This document shows positions 1 to 15,518 of a stretch of 31,285 bases of DNA, one piece after another. Position numbers and translations under genes: made by a program. How positions within the stretch are numbered: position 1 is the stretch's first letter; every line of letters begins with the position of its first letter. The stretch comes from Anaerolineales bacterium UBA2181 (GTDB lineage: Bacteria > Chloroflexota > Anaerolineae > Promineifilales > UBA4811): positions 1 to 31,285 of the forward strand of contig DCVT01000030.1 of the NCBI GenBank assembly GCA_002328075.1, written 5' to 3'. The notes under the pieces were generated by a model. That model saw only the letters and a program-made list of their open reading frames with translations. It was not told the DNA's origin and searched no databases.

Positions 1-1
1 C

Positions 2-7369
<7,368 letters not shown>

Positions 7370-7889
7370 CCGGTACAGGAGGGCCGCCCAACACGCTGTC
7401 CATGTGCATTCCGCTGGCGAGCGACGCGCCGGCGTTGGACCAACCGGCCGCCGCGACCATCCACGAGGACGACGCGGGTCAGGTCGGGGCCCTGGCCGGG
7501 ATCGGCCACGGCGGCCCCGAATGGGCCCGGCCGCCGGGTCCTGGTGATGGCCGCGTTCTCGACCAACCGGCCCTCGCCGCGGGCCCTACGGCTGCCGCGC
7601 CGCCGGCCATGGATGGCGCCAGCCCCGCCCGCTCAAGACCCGCGAGGTTTTCCACGCCCCCCCTTGGTTGACGGCATTCGCTGGCAGCGCAGCCAGCCAG
7701 ACAGCCCCAGCGAAATAGTTGACGGAACATGGATTCCGACTACAATGTCCGAGTAGGTGGCGCTCTTGCCCTGGATGGCCGACGGGTGCGCAAGCGGGCT
7801 CGCCGCCGAACCGCGCCCGTGAGAACGTCTGGATACAGCAAGGTCCGTGGGAGCAAGAGGTTGTTGCGCAGCGCCAAAGGAGAGAAACC
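7370..7889. other. Intergenic region upstream of the DUF4157 gene
   Basis: These 520 bp lie between the giant surface protein and the DUF4157 gene. Several GC-rich open frames cross it on both strands, but none has recognisable domains or a ribosome site. Two short stretches share the phrase gaccaaccggcc (near 7438 and 7560), so it may be decayed sequence. The only element I can support is the promoter at 7719-7746. Confidence 0.5.
7719..7746 (+). promoter_or_regulatory. Sigma-70-like promoter for the DUF4157 gene
   Basis: TTGACG (7719-7724) and TACAAT (7741-7746) are separated by 16 bp and lie 144 bp upstream of the chosen start codon. No operator like those further right is present. Confidence 0.5.
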
Positions 7890-9218
7890 ATGCGCATTTG
7901 GGCACCAGCAAGAAGAACATCTCGACCGGCTCGATCCTCCGGCGCGGTTCTGGCTCGCAGTGCACCGCTTGGGCTAGGCCGCCACATGAACCCCATTCTC
8001 CAGTTACAGCAGTCGATTGGGAACCAAGCCGTACAGCGGTTGGTGCAGGCCGGGCCGGCAGAACGCCCGACGGGTGTGGTTTTGCCAGCGCTGGCCCGAG
8101 CCAGCCAGGCCATCGGCCAGTGGCGCGCCTTTTCCAGGGCCCAATCGGAACACGCCCACCAGACCGCGCAGGAAGGGACGTCTGGCCATGCTGGTCCCCT
8201 GCCCCACTTGGACGCGATCCAGCGGTCGTTCGGCCGGGGGCGCGATCTGAGCGCGGTCCAGGCCCACATCGGCGGCCCGGCAGCCGAGGCAACGCGCGAC
8301 CTGGGCGCCGAGGCCTATACCAGCGGCGAACACGTCGTCTTTTGTAGCGCGCCCTCGCTCCAGACCGCGGCGCACGAGGCGGCCCACGTCGTCCAGCAGC
8401 GGGCGGGCGTCCGGCTGGTGGACAGCCGGGGCGAGGCCGGCGACCCGTATGAGCAGCACGCCGATGAGGTCGCCCGCCAGGTGGTTGCCGGGCGATCGGC
8501 CGAGGGCATCCTCGGCCGTGTGATCGGCGGGGGGGATCGTCCGGCCAAGGCTCAGAAGCAGGCGGTCCAGCTCTGGGGGCCCGAGCACAAGGACTTTACC
8601 GCCCGGGCGGTGGACCGATGGAACAAGAAACACCCCAGCGGCACATACGAGCATATCGCGGAACACCTCAAATCGTGGATGGTGGGCTGTTCAGATGACC
8701 CCGACCACACCGGGCGGGCCCTCACCGGGACGGTGTCGGACCTTCGCATCTACTGGGACTTTGTGGTGGGTGGGAAAAAGCGGCGGTGGCGCCAGTACGC
8801 CGCCGCCGACCCGGCCAAAAAGAAAGAGATGGAGGAGGCGGCCAACCGATCGGTCTGCGCCAGCGAAGGGCCGGAGCATGGCGAGGGCAACCGGCCGAAC
8901 TATGGCTGCGGCGGGGCGGCGGTCAATCAGGCGTACATGCTTCACAAGATCGCGATGGCCAACACGTTGACGCTCGGCAGTGGGTTCATGAGTCGGGCGG
9001 GCGCCGGTCAGCTCGGCGACGCGATGCACTGCGCCCAGGACCGCGGGTCGCACTGTGAGGGCAATCGGCACGAAGGCCATGATGACGTGAAGGACAAGCT
9101 GGGGATCGGCGGCTATAACACCGACGATCCAAACAAGAACTTGCCCGGCAAGCGGGCGGCCGACGGCAACTCGGATCTGGTGCTGGCGGTTTTTTCCCAC
9201 CTGAGAAGACGGCCCTAA
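7890..9218 (+). CDS. DUF4157 protein with zinc phospholipase C-like C-terminal domain (candidate exported toxin)
   Basis: 442 residues from ATG 7890, chosen because AAAGGAG lies just upstream and because the protein then opens like other DUF4157 proteins (basic leader, then LQLQQSIGNQAVQRL). Residues about 105-175 are the DUF4157 domain with H162-E-A-A-H166, a metallopeptidase-like HExxH motif. DUF4157 proteins are known cargo or associated proteins of extracellular contractile injection systems. From residue 228 the sequence changes: LWGPEH (His233) followed later by GDAMHCAQD (His380, Asp384) and His388. The WGxxxH start and HxxxD...H pattern resemble the zinc ligands of bacterial phospholipase C/P1-nuclease-like enzymes. 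The domain is about 210 residues, slightly short. No injection-system structural genes are in the window. DUF4157 is confident; the phospholipase assignment is an inference from a few residues. Confidence 0.8.
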   Translation: MRIWAPARRTSRPARSSGAVLARSAPLGLGRHMNPILQLQQSIGNQAVQRLVQAGPAERPTGVVLPALARASQAIGQWRAFSRAQSEHAHQTAQEGTSGHAGPLPHLDAIQRSFGRGRDLSAVQAHIGGPAAEATRDLGAEAYTSGEHVVFCSAPSLQTAAHEAAHVVQQRAGVRLVDSRGEAGDPYEQHADEVARQVVAGRSAEGILGRVIGGGDRPAKAQKQAVQLWGPEHKDFTARAVDRWNKKHPSGTYEHIAEHLKSWMVGCSDDPDHTGRALTGTVSDLRIYWDFVVGGKKRRWRQYAAADPAKKKEMEEAANRSVCASEGPEHGEGNRPNYGCGGAAVNQAYMLHKIAMANTLTLGSGFMSRAGAGQLGDAMHCAQDRGSHCEGNRHEGHDDVKDKLGIGGYNTDDPNKNLPGKRAADGNSDLVLAVFSHLRRRP

Positions 9219-9368
9219 CCGGCGGCCTGCAGCCAGATGCTTCCGGGCAGCTCGGGTCCGGCGGTTGACGCACTGGATGTTTCTCGCGAACGCACCAGCA
9301 TGGTCCGCGGGTTGCTCACCCGGCCGATCCCAAGGCCGGCGGGGTTTCAGCGACTGCGTGATAAAAGC

Positions 9369-10822
9369 CTAACTCAGCTCCTGGATCAGCGTTTTGAACC
9401 ACTTGCCGACGCCGTTGACCCCTCCCGCATAGAGCTGGTCGTCGCCCAACACGATGTCGCTATCAACCCGGAGGAAGGAGGCCAGACCCTGGACGTCTTG
9501 GCCGATCTCTGCGCGGATGCGCTCGGACGGCTCGCCGTTCTGCCAGGCCTGAACCGCCTTCAAGGCGCCATGGATGGTCAGATAGGGCAGGGCCAGCACC
9601 AACGCCACGGCCAGCAGCGAATTGAGCCGCCGTAGCGCGTCACCCCGCGTGTCCTCGTCCCATTGAGTCCAGAGCTTCCCGGGATGGCGCCACTCGTCCT
9701 GCCATTGCTGCTGCCACCAGGGATCGAGCGCCCGGTACTCGGCAAAGCGGTCGGCGCCGGCCGGAAAGATCCCCGCCCAGACGTGGGCCGGCACAAAGGC
9801 ATAGTGTCCAAAGTCAATCCCGTTCATCCGCTGGAGGCGCCGCACGGCCGTCTTGACCGGCTCCCCGGTCTGGTAAAAGCGGCGCCGCAGCAGCCAGCCG
9901 ATGATCTTGTCGCGTGGCCGGGAGCAGACATAGGGCGCCTGCCCGTTGGCGATGTTCTGGATGTTGTAGACCGGTCCGTACAGATTCTCCCGGACGCTCG
10001 CAGGAATCGTGCTGACAATCCACGGCCAGGCGCGCACCCACCGCAGGCCCTTGTCCAGATCCCGCAAATTGGCCTGCAGATTCTCCGGCGTGTCCCAGGG
10101 CCGGGGAGGCGCAAAAGACGGCATCTCGAGAAGCGGCATGAGTGAGTCGCGGTCCGGGTTGTTGACCTCCTTGGCCAGCGCCGAGTTGCTGCCCGGCCGG
10201 GCCTGGTCGGAAAGCTCGTTCAGCAGCACCGCCAGGTTGGCCCACACGTCAATGGTGGTCTCGGCCTGCCAGCAGGCATCGGGCGGATCCTCCAACCCAC
10301 AGCGCACCCGGAACTGCGCTCCTGGCAAGTTGGCAAAGGTGATCCCGCCAAAGCGCAGGACCCACTCGGCCGCCCCCGGACCGCAGCCCTTCCTTGTCTG
10401 TCGGGGGTACGTGAGCTATTGACTGGCGCAGCCATCCAGGTTCAGCCCCATGCCAGGTGGCGCCTCGGTGGTCAGGTAGAGCGCCTGCTCGCCCAGCGGC
10501 CGGTGCGAGGGCTGCAGCTCCAGATGGGCGACGGCCTCGGAGGTGTGCCGGCGCAAGCCGGGAACCACCCACAATCGCAGCCGGAGGTACTGAACCCGGA
10601 TCTTGATCTCGGCGGTTTCCGATTCGAGCGCATAGGTGGCCGAGGCGTCCGATTGCAGCGCCAGATGGCATACCAGCCTGTGATCGGCGCTCAGCCGTTC
10701 GGGGGTTGCCTCCAGCGGCTTTTGCGACTGCAGCCCGAAACAGAGCCAGCCATCCTGCGTGCGGGCGTCGTCCACCTGAGGGTCGCCAAAATCGGCCGCT
10801 GCGCGCCGACCGCCTGGTGGGA
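9369..10822 (-). pseudogene. Broken gene of unknown function, interrupted by an in-frame TAG and truncated at an IS fragment
   Basis: Two open stretches in the same minus-strand frame are separated only by TAG at 10418-10416: the upstream one (10822 to 10419) ends in NLDGCASQ, and the downstream one resumes at once with LTYPRQTRKG and runs to a stop at 9369. Neither half has a convincing start; a GTG at 10775 and a TTG near 10328 are the only candidates. Joined, the product would be about 480 residues, with a hydrophobic helix (LLAVALVLALPYL) near its C-terminus and otherwise charged, Trp-rich sequence. I do not recognise the family. The upstream frame stays open until it meets transposase-derived sequence at about 10823, so the 5' end was probably lost by insertion. 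Alternatives are a sequencing error at the TAG, or two separate small genes. Confidence 0.55.
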
Positions 10823-11113
10823 AGCATGACCGATGCGACAGAGAGGCAGAAGGAGGCCGATCATGGCATCCAGGTCGGCATGAACGGTGTCGGCAGTTGG
10901 TATGACAACGCCCCGATGGAAAGCTTCTTTGCCACCTTGAAGTGCGAGCGAGTGCACCACCGAATCGACCAGACGCGAGAGGAGGCGCGGACTGACCTTT
11001 TCTTTTTCATTGAGGCCTATCACAATCGCCGTCGGTTGCACTCGGCGTTGGTCTACCTCAGCCCGGAGGCCTTCGAGCAAGCCTACCATCGGCGACGTAG
11101 AGCTATGCCCTGA
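10823..11113 (+). pseudogene. IS3-family transposase, C-terminal fragment
   Basis: The frame carries the distal rve/DDE region of an IS3-type OrfB: SWYDNAPMESFFATLKCE (containing the catalytic Glu), TREEARTDLFFFIEAYHNRR and LHSALVYLSPEAFEQ, ending in TGA at 11113. About 95 residues remain of a domain that normally needs well over 200. The first two catalytic aspartates and the whole of OrfA are absent, so it cannot be active. Before about 10823 the frame runs into the antisense of the broken neighbour. The sequence just after the stop (ctgtccaccaaacc, about 11118-11131) sits where an IS3 right end would be expected, but I see no matching left end. Confidence 0.8.
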
Positions 11114-11647
11114 CAATCTGTCCACCAAACCGCGTGAATCCCTTTTAGTTGGGCCTGCGCTCCCGGACGCTAACCGCGCACTCGCAGATTGACAGTGATG
11201 CAGTTGGCATAGGAGTGGCTATTAGCCGGAGTTAGCCAGGGGTGGCAAGTAGGTTTACGGCGAGGTTGTTGTTAGCCCGCGATGCGACGTCACCATCATG
11301 CCGGAGGCAAGGCGCGAACAAGGCTTTCCGATGGGCCAAGCGGTTTGCCGATTTGCCGGCGTAAACATACCACTGTCTTTTATCAATAATGTAACACCTA
11401 TTTGCCACGAGGGATTGCCAGGGAGGGTGTAAAGGGATTCAGCCGCCACCAACGACAGGGCCGCAGTAGGAACCGGAGAAGTGACGGGCATGGCCTCCGC
11501 ACACCCCTGTCCCGCTCATCAGGATATGGGTGGCACAAATCAGGTCCGTCCATCCACAGACGAATCCTCGTTGGCATTGCGGCCAATGGGATATCCGGCA
11601 TCGCTGCAGTTGCGCCGACCGCGGCAATGGTTTGGCCGATCGCCTAG
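11114..11647. other. Gene-free region between the IS remnant and the CDF operon end
   Basis: These 534 bp separate the transposase fragment from the 3' end of the minus-strand CDF gene. Short frames exist on both strands, but none shows a recognisable domain, ribosome site or consistent composition. No clear terminator hairpin with a T-run, tRNA or attachment site is visible. It may be decayed mobile-element sequence. Confidence 0.5.
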
Positions 11648-13099
11648 CTATTCGTCTGAGGTCACCCCGCCGCGCTGTCTTTCCTCCGGTGCAAGATGCA
11701 CGGCTGCGTGAGCGATGCCGGTTACTGTTGAAAGCAAACACTGCCTGATGCGGTAGACGAGGTGATGCGCCTGCTGAACCGGAATCGTGCCGTCAGCGCC
11801 GCAATATGCTACGACGTCGTATCCGACCGGACTGCGCCACCATTCTGCCCTGTAGAACCTGACACCTTCGACCATCTTGGGGATCTCACGAGAGATCCTT
11901 GCGTTCAGCTCCTGCCTTTCTTCTGACGAAAGATCCGTCGACGGGATCGTTCGCTGCATAGCGGGTTCGATCTGGCATACCACCTCCCTGATCTGCGGAA
12001 GCTCCGCCATGATCTTCTCCCTCAGATCACGCACCATTGTGTCCGCCTCTCTCAGGTTCTGGTTGGCAGGTACTTCCACGTGCATCTCCACCAGGAAGCC
12101 GTCATCCAGCCTGTACGCGTGAACCTCATGGGTGTGCAGCGAGCCCCGTGCGGCAACGGCGTGAATCTGCTGTGCCAGGTTCTCATTTTCCCGGCAGATG
12201 GGGTCAATATGGACCACCACATCGCCGCGTCCGACCACCTGGCTAACCTGCCGGTCAACCTCGGTCGCGATCTCGTGCCCCTTTTCGAGTGAGGCCTGGC
12301 GATCTACCTGCACCGTTATATCGACAAAGGTTTGTGCTCCGGCCTGACGGGAGCGGAGACTCGTCACCGCGTTCACGCCGGTCACGCTCAGAGCTGCCTT
12401 CTGGAGTCGATCACCGAACCCGGCTGGCGCGGAATCCATCAGTGCATCTAGGGCCCGTCTCCCCAGCCTGAAGGTTACGACGAGCACGATGACGGCGACC
12501 GCCAAGGCTGCAATGGCATCGCCCTTGACGAGAAACGCCCACTGGGGTCCCAACCTTTCACTGAGCCACACCAAACCCAGACCCCCGATCACCACCGCCG
12601 AACTCAAGATATCGGTCGTGAAGTGAAGCGCGTCGGCTTCCAGAGCTTGGCTGTTGTGCTTGCGGGCTGTCCGGTAAAGCACTCGAGAACGGGAGTAATC
12701 TACAACCATCGAGACGGCCATGACCAGGAAGGCCCAGACACTCGACTCGACCTCCACCGTTCCAAAGTACAATCGCTCGACGGCCTCGTAAGCGACCCAG
12801 CCACAGGTTATCAGCAGGAGGAGAGTCTCTACCAATGCTGACAGGTTCTCGGCCTTGCCGTGCCCGTACGGATGCGTATCGTCCGGGGGATTGTCTGCAA
12901 TGCGAACAGCAGCAAGGGTCATCAGTGCCGCCATCAGATCCATGGCGGAGTGGAGCGCTTCAGCCAGGATGCCCAGGCTGCCGCTTAGGACACCCGCGAC
13001 CAGCTTGCAGCCAGTGAGAAAAACTGCCGCCAGGACCGAGCTCGCCGCTGCCTGCCGTTTTTCCTTAGTTGCCTGGAGGTCAACGCTGGGCGCAAGCAC
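11648..13099 (-). CDS. CDF-family metal cation exporter with three tandem cytoplasmic domains
   Basis: 483 residues from a GTG at 13099; the frame extends further upstream but would overlap the preceding lyase gene, which ends at 13125. Six membrane helices are expected in residues about 18-215. The two metal-site motifs of cation diffusion facilitators are intact: H50-SAM-D54 in helix 2 and H159-FTT-D163 in helix 5, with HPYGHGKAE between helices 2 and 3. CDF proteins exchange protons for Zn, Fe, Mn, Co, Ni or Cd; the metal cannot be read here. The C-terminal part is unusually long, with three successive ferredoxin-like units (about 241-300, 312-379 and 400-471), each ending in a short strand such as VHIDP, CQIEP or VHLAP, where most CDFs have one. 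It lies 25 bp behind the PLP lyase gene and is probably co-transcribed with it and the GntR regulator. Confidence 0.9.
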   Translation of the reverse strand: MLAPSVDLQATKEKRQAAASSVLAAVFLTGCKLVAGVLSGSLGILAEALHSAMDLMAALMTLAAVRIADNPPDDTHPYGHGKAENLSALVETLLLLITCGWVAYEAVERLYFGTVEVESSVWAFLVMAVSMVVDYSRSRVLYRTARKHNSQALEADALHFTTDILSSAVVIGGLGLVWLSERLGPQWAFLVKGDAIAALAVAVIVLVVTFRLGRRALDALMDSAPAGFGDRLQKAALSVTGVNAVTSLRSRQAGAQTFVDITVQVDRQASLEKGHEIATEVDRQVSQVVGRGDVVVHIDPICRENENLAQQIHAVAARGSLHTHEVHAYRLDDGFLVEMHVEVPANQNLREADTMVRDLREKIMAELPQIREVVCQIEPAMQRTIPSTDLSSEERQELNARISREIPKMVEGVRFYRAEWWRSPVGYDVVAYCGADGTIPVQQAHHLVYRIRQCLLSTVTGIAHAAVHLAPEERQRGGVTSDE

Positions 13100-13124
13100 C
13101 TTAGGCCACTTCCAGATGCTGGGT

Positions 13125-14429
13125 CTACTCGAGGTCGACGCTGCGCGGCCGGAAGGTTCCTTTAACCCTACGGGGCGGCATACCTTCGCGAACCCCGTGG
13201 AGGTCTTCGGGAACCTGGTCAAGAGCCTGAGCCATATCCGCGATCAGATCGTCGGTGTCCTCAAGCCCGACCGACAGACGAACAAAGCCGTCTGGCACAC
13301 CGTGCAGGGCTCTCTCCTCGAAAGAATGGTCGTAGAAGATCATAAGCCCGGTCTCGCATAGGGTTTCGGGTTGGCCAAAGCTAGTGCCTATTCCCAGGAA
13401 CCTCATGTTATCCGCCATGATCGTGGCAGCCTGGTCACCCCCATTGAGCGCAAAACCGATCATTCCGCCAAAGCCCGACATCATTGTGCAGGCCCTCTCG
13501 TGTTGGGGATGGCTTTTGAGCCCAGGATAGCGGACCCATTCCACCTTCGGATGATCCTCCAGATACTCGGCCAACGCCTGTGCGTTCTTGTTGTGCTGCG
13601 CGACCCGCAAGGGGAGGGTTTTGAGACCCTGAAGTGTGAGCCAGGCATTGAACGGGCTGATGGCCGTACCCACCTTGGCATAGCAGCCCAGTCGAATCGT
13701 GTTGACCAATTTGCTGCTGCCGATAATGGCGCCGCCGACGGAATCGCCGTGTCCCGATAGGTACTTGGTCAGAGAGCACGTCACGACGTCGACGCCGTAC
13801 CGGAAGGTTCTGAGATTGACCGGCGTGGCAACCGTGTCATCCACCCACACCATGATGCCCCGGTCGTGCGCCATCTGGGTGATCCCTTCTAGGTCGATCA
13901 CATCGAGCTGAGGATTCGAAAAGATCTCCAGATAGATGAGTTTGGTGCGGTCCGACACCAAGGCTTCAAAGTCCTCGACATCGACTCCGGCTACCATGTC
14001 CCAGCGGACCCCCATCTTGGGTTCGATCGTCTGCGACATCAAGTTGGAGGTCATATAGAATGCCCGATTGAAAAGAACATGATCACCGGGCTGCAGGAAC
14101 TGGAAGAACGCGGTACTGATGGCACCCATCCCCGAGCCAGTCACTAACGCACTCTCGGCTTCATAGATTGCAGCGAGTCGACTCTGCAGTAACCGGATGG
14201 TGGGATTGCTCGACGTGCCTCGGGTGTACATGGGGTACGGGCTGCCCCCGGTGATGCAGTCCATATAATCTTTGACGGTATCAAATTCGAACATGCTGCC
14301 CATGTGGAGGGGAGTTACCGTGGGTCCGGTGGCCAATGCATTGTCATAGGGCCCTTTTCCAGCATGGATGGCTCTGCTCCCAATCCCAATCGGTCGGTGC
14401 AACGCCGACTTGTCTCTCGTCTTTGTCAT
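13125..14429 (-). CDS. Cys/Met-metabolism PLP-dependent enzyme (gamma-lyase / trans-sulfuration type)
   Basis: 434 residues; ATG at 14429 is preceded by GGGAGAG at good spacing. The fold-type I trans-sulfuration family is clear: MYTRGTSSNPT (Tyr68, Arg70, the phosphate-binding pair from the neighbouring subunit), SGMGAISTA, Tyr125 in AFYMT, VDDTVATP (Asp197, pairing with the pyridine nitrogen) and CSLTKYLSGHGD with the PLP lysine K222. Length is slightly above the usual 380-420. Relatives include methionine gamma-lyase, cystathionine gamma-synthase/lyase and O-acetylhomoserine sulfhydrylase; they act on 2-aminobutyrate skeletons substituted at the gamma carbon. The exact substrate cannot be told from motifs. 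Its position between a GntR/FCD regulator and a metal exporter, with no methionine or cysteine synthesis genes nearby, argues for a catabolic lyase belonging to the metal-linked regulon. Confidence 0.88.
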   Translation of the reverse strand: MTKTRDKSALHRPIGIGSRAIHAGKGPYDNALATGPTVTPLHMGSMFEFDTVKDYMDCITGGSPYPMYTRGTSSNPTIRLLQSRLAAIYEAESALVTGSGMGAISTAFFQFLQPGDHVLFNRAFYMTSNLMSQTIEPKMGVRWDMVAGVDVEDFEALVSDRTKLIYLEIFSNPQLDVIDLEGITQMAHDRGIMVWVDDTVATPVNLRTFRYGVDVVTCSLTKYLSGHGDSVGGAIIGSSKLVNTIRLGCYAKVGTAISPFNAWLTLQGLKTLPLRVAQHNKNAQALAEYLEDHPKVEWVRYPGLKSHPQHERACTMMSGFGGMIGFALNGGDQAATIMADNMRFLGIGTSFGQPETLCETGLMIFYDHSFEERALHGVPDGFVRLSVGLEDTDDLIADMAQALDQVPEDLHGVREGMPPRRVKGTFRPRSVDLE

Positions 14430-14510
14430 TTTTCTCTCCCAACGATCAATACGGTTTTCATGGACATTGCGCTTCCATGGTCTAGCTTGCTACAGTCCGT
14501 TGTGGCTGTA

Positions 14511-14549
14511 CCTCATCACACCCGGCCCAAGTTTTTTGGTGGTGTGAGG
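14511..14549 (-). promoter_or_regulatory. Imperfect hairpin between the regulator and the lyase gene
   Basis: CCTCATCACACC (14511-14522) can pair with GGTGTGAGG (14541-14549), with a small bulge; the loop contains a T-run (plus strand). It sits in the 124-bp gap after the gntR-type gene. It could tune readthrough into the lyase and exporter genes. No second promoter with the 15-bp operator is seen in this gap. Confidence 0.3.
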
Positions 14550-14553
14550 CACC

Positions 14554-15309
14554 TTACATCACCCGATGACCATTCCGACTCAGAACCCGGTCATCGGCCT
14601 CGCCTGTAGGAGGTCGCAGACCACCCGATCCCAGCTCGCCCACCGTCCCTTCATCTGGCATTCCAGCGAGCGCCAATTCCATCCAATCCATCACGTGTGC
14701 GTGCATGGTCTTACGGGCTGCCTGAGGATCACCTGTCTTCAAAGCATCGAGGATGCGGCGATGCTGTCCGGGGTATGGTTCATCGCTGGTCCCCTTGGTC
14801 AGAACCCGGAAGATTCTGACCTGCAGTCGCATATCATCGACTAATCGCTTCAATCGGCTATTCGGACACCTTTCGAGGATTCGGTCGTGAAATTGAAAGT
14901 CGAGGTCGATCTGACGATCCACATCGCCATTGAGATCAGCAATCTCCATCTCGTCGATGACCTTTTCCAGGAAGGCGATGTCATCCTCCACGAGATAGGA
15001 TGTGGCCAGTTCCGCAACCAGGCTCTCCAGGGTGGAGCGCAACACAGCGACTTCCCAAAGGTCTTGCTTGGTCCAGGGCTTCACGAATGTGCCCCGCCGG
15101 ACGAGACTGTAGGCAAGCCCTTGTTTCTCCAACTCGGCGAGCGCCTCGCGTAGAGGCGCCCGGCTGATTCCCAGCCTTTCAGACAACTCCGTCTCGATGA
15201 GCCGCTCCCCGGCCCGCAATTCTCCGGACAGAATCGCTTTGGCCAGGTAACTGAATACGCGGTCAGCAAGGGTACTGTGGCTGATAGGTTCATTCATGTC
15301 TGATTTCAC
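14554..15309 (-). CDS. GntR-family transcriptional regulator, FCD (FadR-type) subfamily; probable regulator of the local regulon
   Basis: About 251 residues from GTG 15309, preceded by a GAGAGGATGAAG stretch; ATG 15297 four codons later is an alternative. The longer open frame from 15414 is ruled out because it would begin inside the promoter. Near the N-terminus is a winged helix (ADRVFSYLAKAILSGEL, then ETELSERLGISRAPLREAL), followed by an FCD domain with the usual metal-ligand candidates: Asp and His in DLDFQFHD, His in GQHRRIL and His in TMHAHV. FCD domains bind small organic acids or amino acids, often through a bound metal. The promoter carries the 15-bp palindrome shared with three other units, so autoregulation and control of dmeF, the cupin-ATPase pair and the ABC/dehydrogenase operon are likely. 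Binding to that site is inference; no other transcription factor is encoded in this region. Confidence 0.88.
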   Translation of the reverse strand: MKSDMNEPISHSTLADRVFSYLAKAILSGELRAGERLIETELSERLGISRAPLREALAELEKQGLAYSLVRRGTFVKPWTKQDLWEVAVLRSTLESLVAELATSYLVEDDIAFLEKVIDEMEIADLNGDVDRQIDLDFQFHDRILERCPNSRLKRLVDDMRLQVRIFRVLTKGTSDEPYPGQHRRILDALKTGDPQAARKTMHAHVMDWMELALAGMPDEGTVGELGSGGLRPPTGEADDRVLSRNGHRVM

Positions 15310-15368
15310 TGCTACTTCATCCTCTCTGGCCGCTGCTCGAGTAACCGGCCATTCTGCCTCTTGCGCTT

Positions 15369-15383
15369 TGTCGACTGTCGCCA
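15369..15383 (-). promoter_or_regulatory. Operator A (gntR-lyase-CDF unit)
   Basis: Read on the minus strand the site is TGGCGACAGTCGACA, an imperfect palindrome, starting 2 bp downstream of the -10 box. It is identical in all 15 bases to operator B and matches operators C and D except at one or two positions. A repressor bound here would cover the transcription start. Confidence 0.8.
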
Positions 15384-15385
15384 CA

Positions 15386-15414
15386 ATGATACTGGGAAAT
15401 CGAGTATTTGTCAA
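15386..15414 (-). promoter_or_regulatory. Promoter A
   Basis: On the minus strand TTGACA (15414-15409), a 17-bp spacer and TATCAT (15391-15386) precede the GntR gene. Transcription should start near 15380, which fixes the regulator start downstream at 15309 or 15297. Confidence 0.8.
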
Positions 15415-15518
15415 TACGCATTGCGGCCGAAATCGCCAGAATCAGTTGTGCGGGTTGGCCTGGCTCGTGCTCCTTGGGGCATGGTTTTGTCTCCAACAAT
15501 GGGTTATTGGTCTGCTGC

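Noticed and set aside
8004..8666. Minus-strand frame of 220 codons opposite the DUF4157 gene
   Set aside because: A shadow of the sense gene: it has no recognisable domain, while the sense frame shows DUF4157 with HEAAH and a good ribosome site.
13100..13222. N-terminal extension of the CDF protein to 13222
   Set aside because: It overlaps the coding end of the lyase gene in another frame and adds 41 residues lacking any CDF similarity.
15310..15414. Upstream extension of the GntR regulator to ATG 15414
   Set aside because: It would start inside the -35 box of promoter A, ahead of the transcription start, and translates to sequence with no family similarity.
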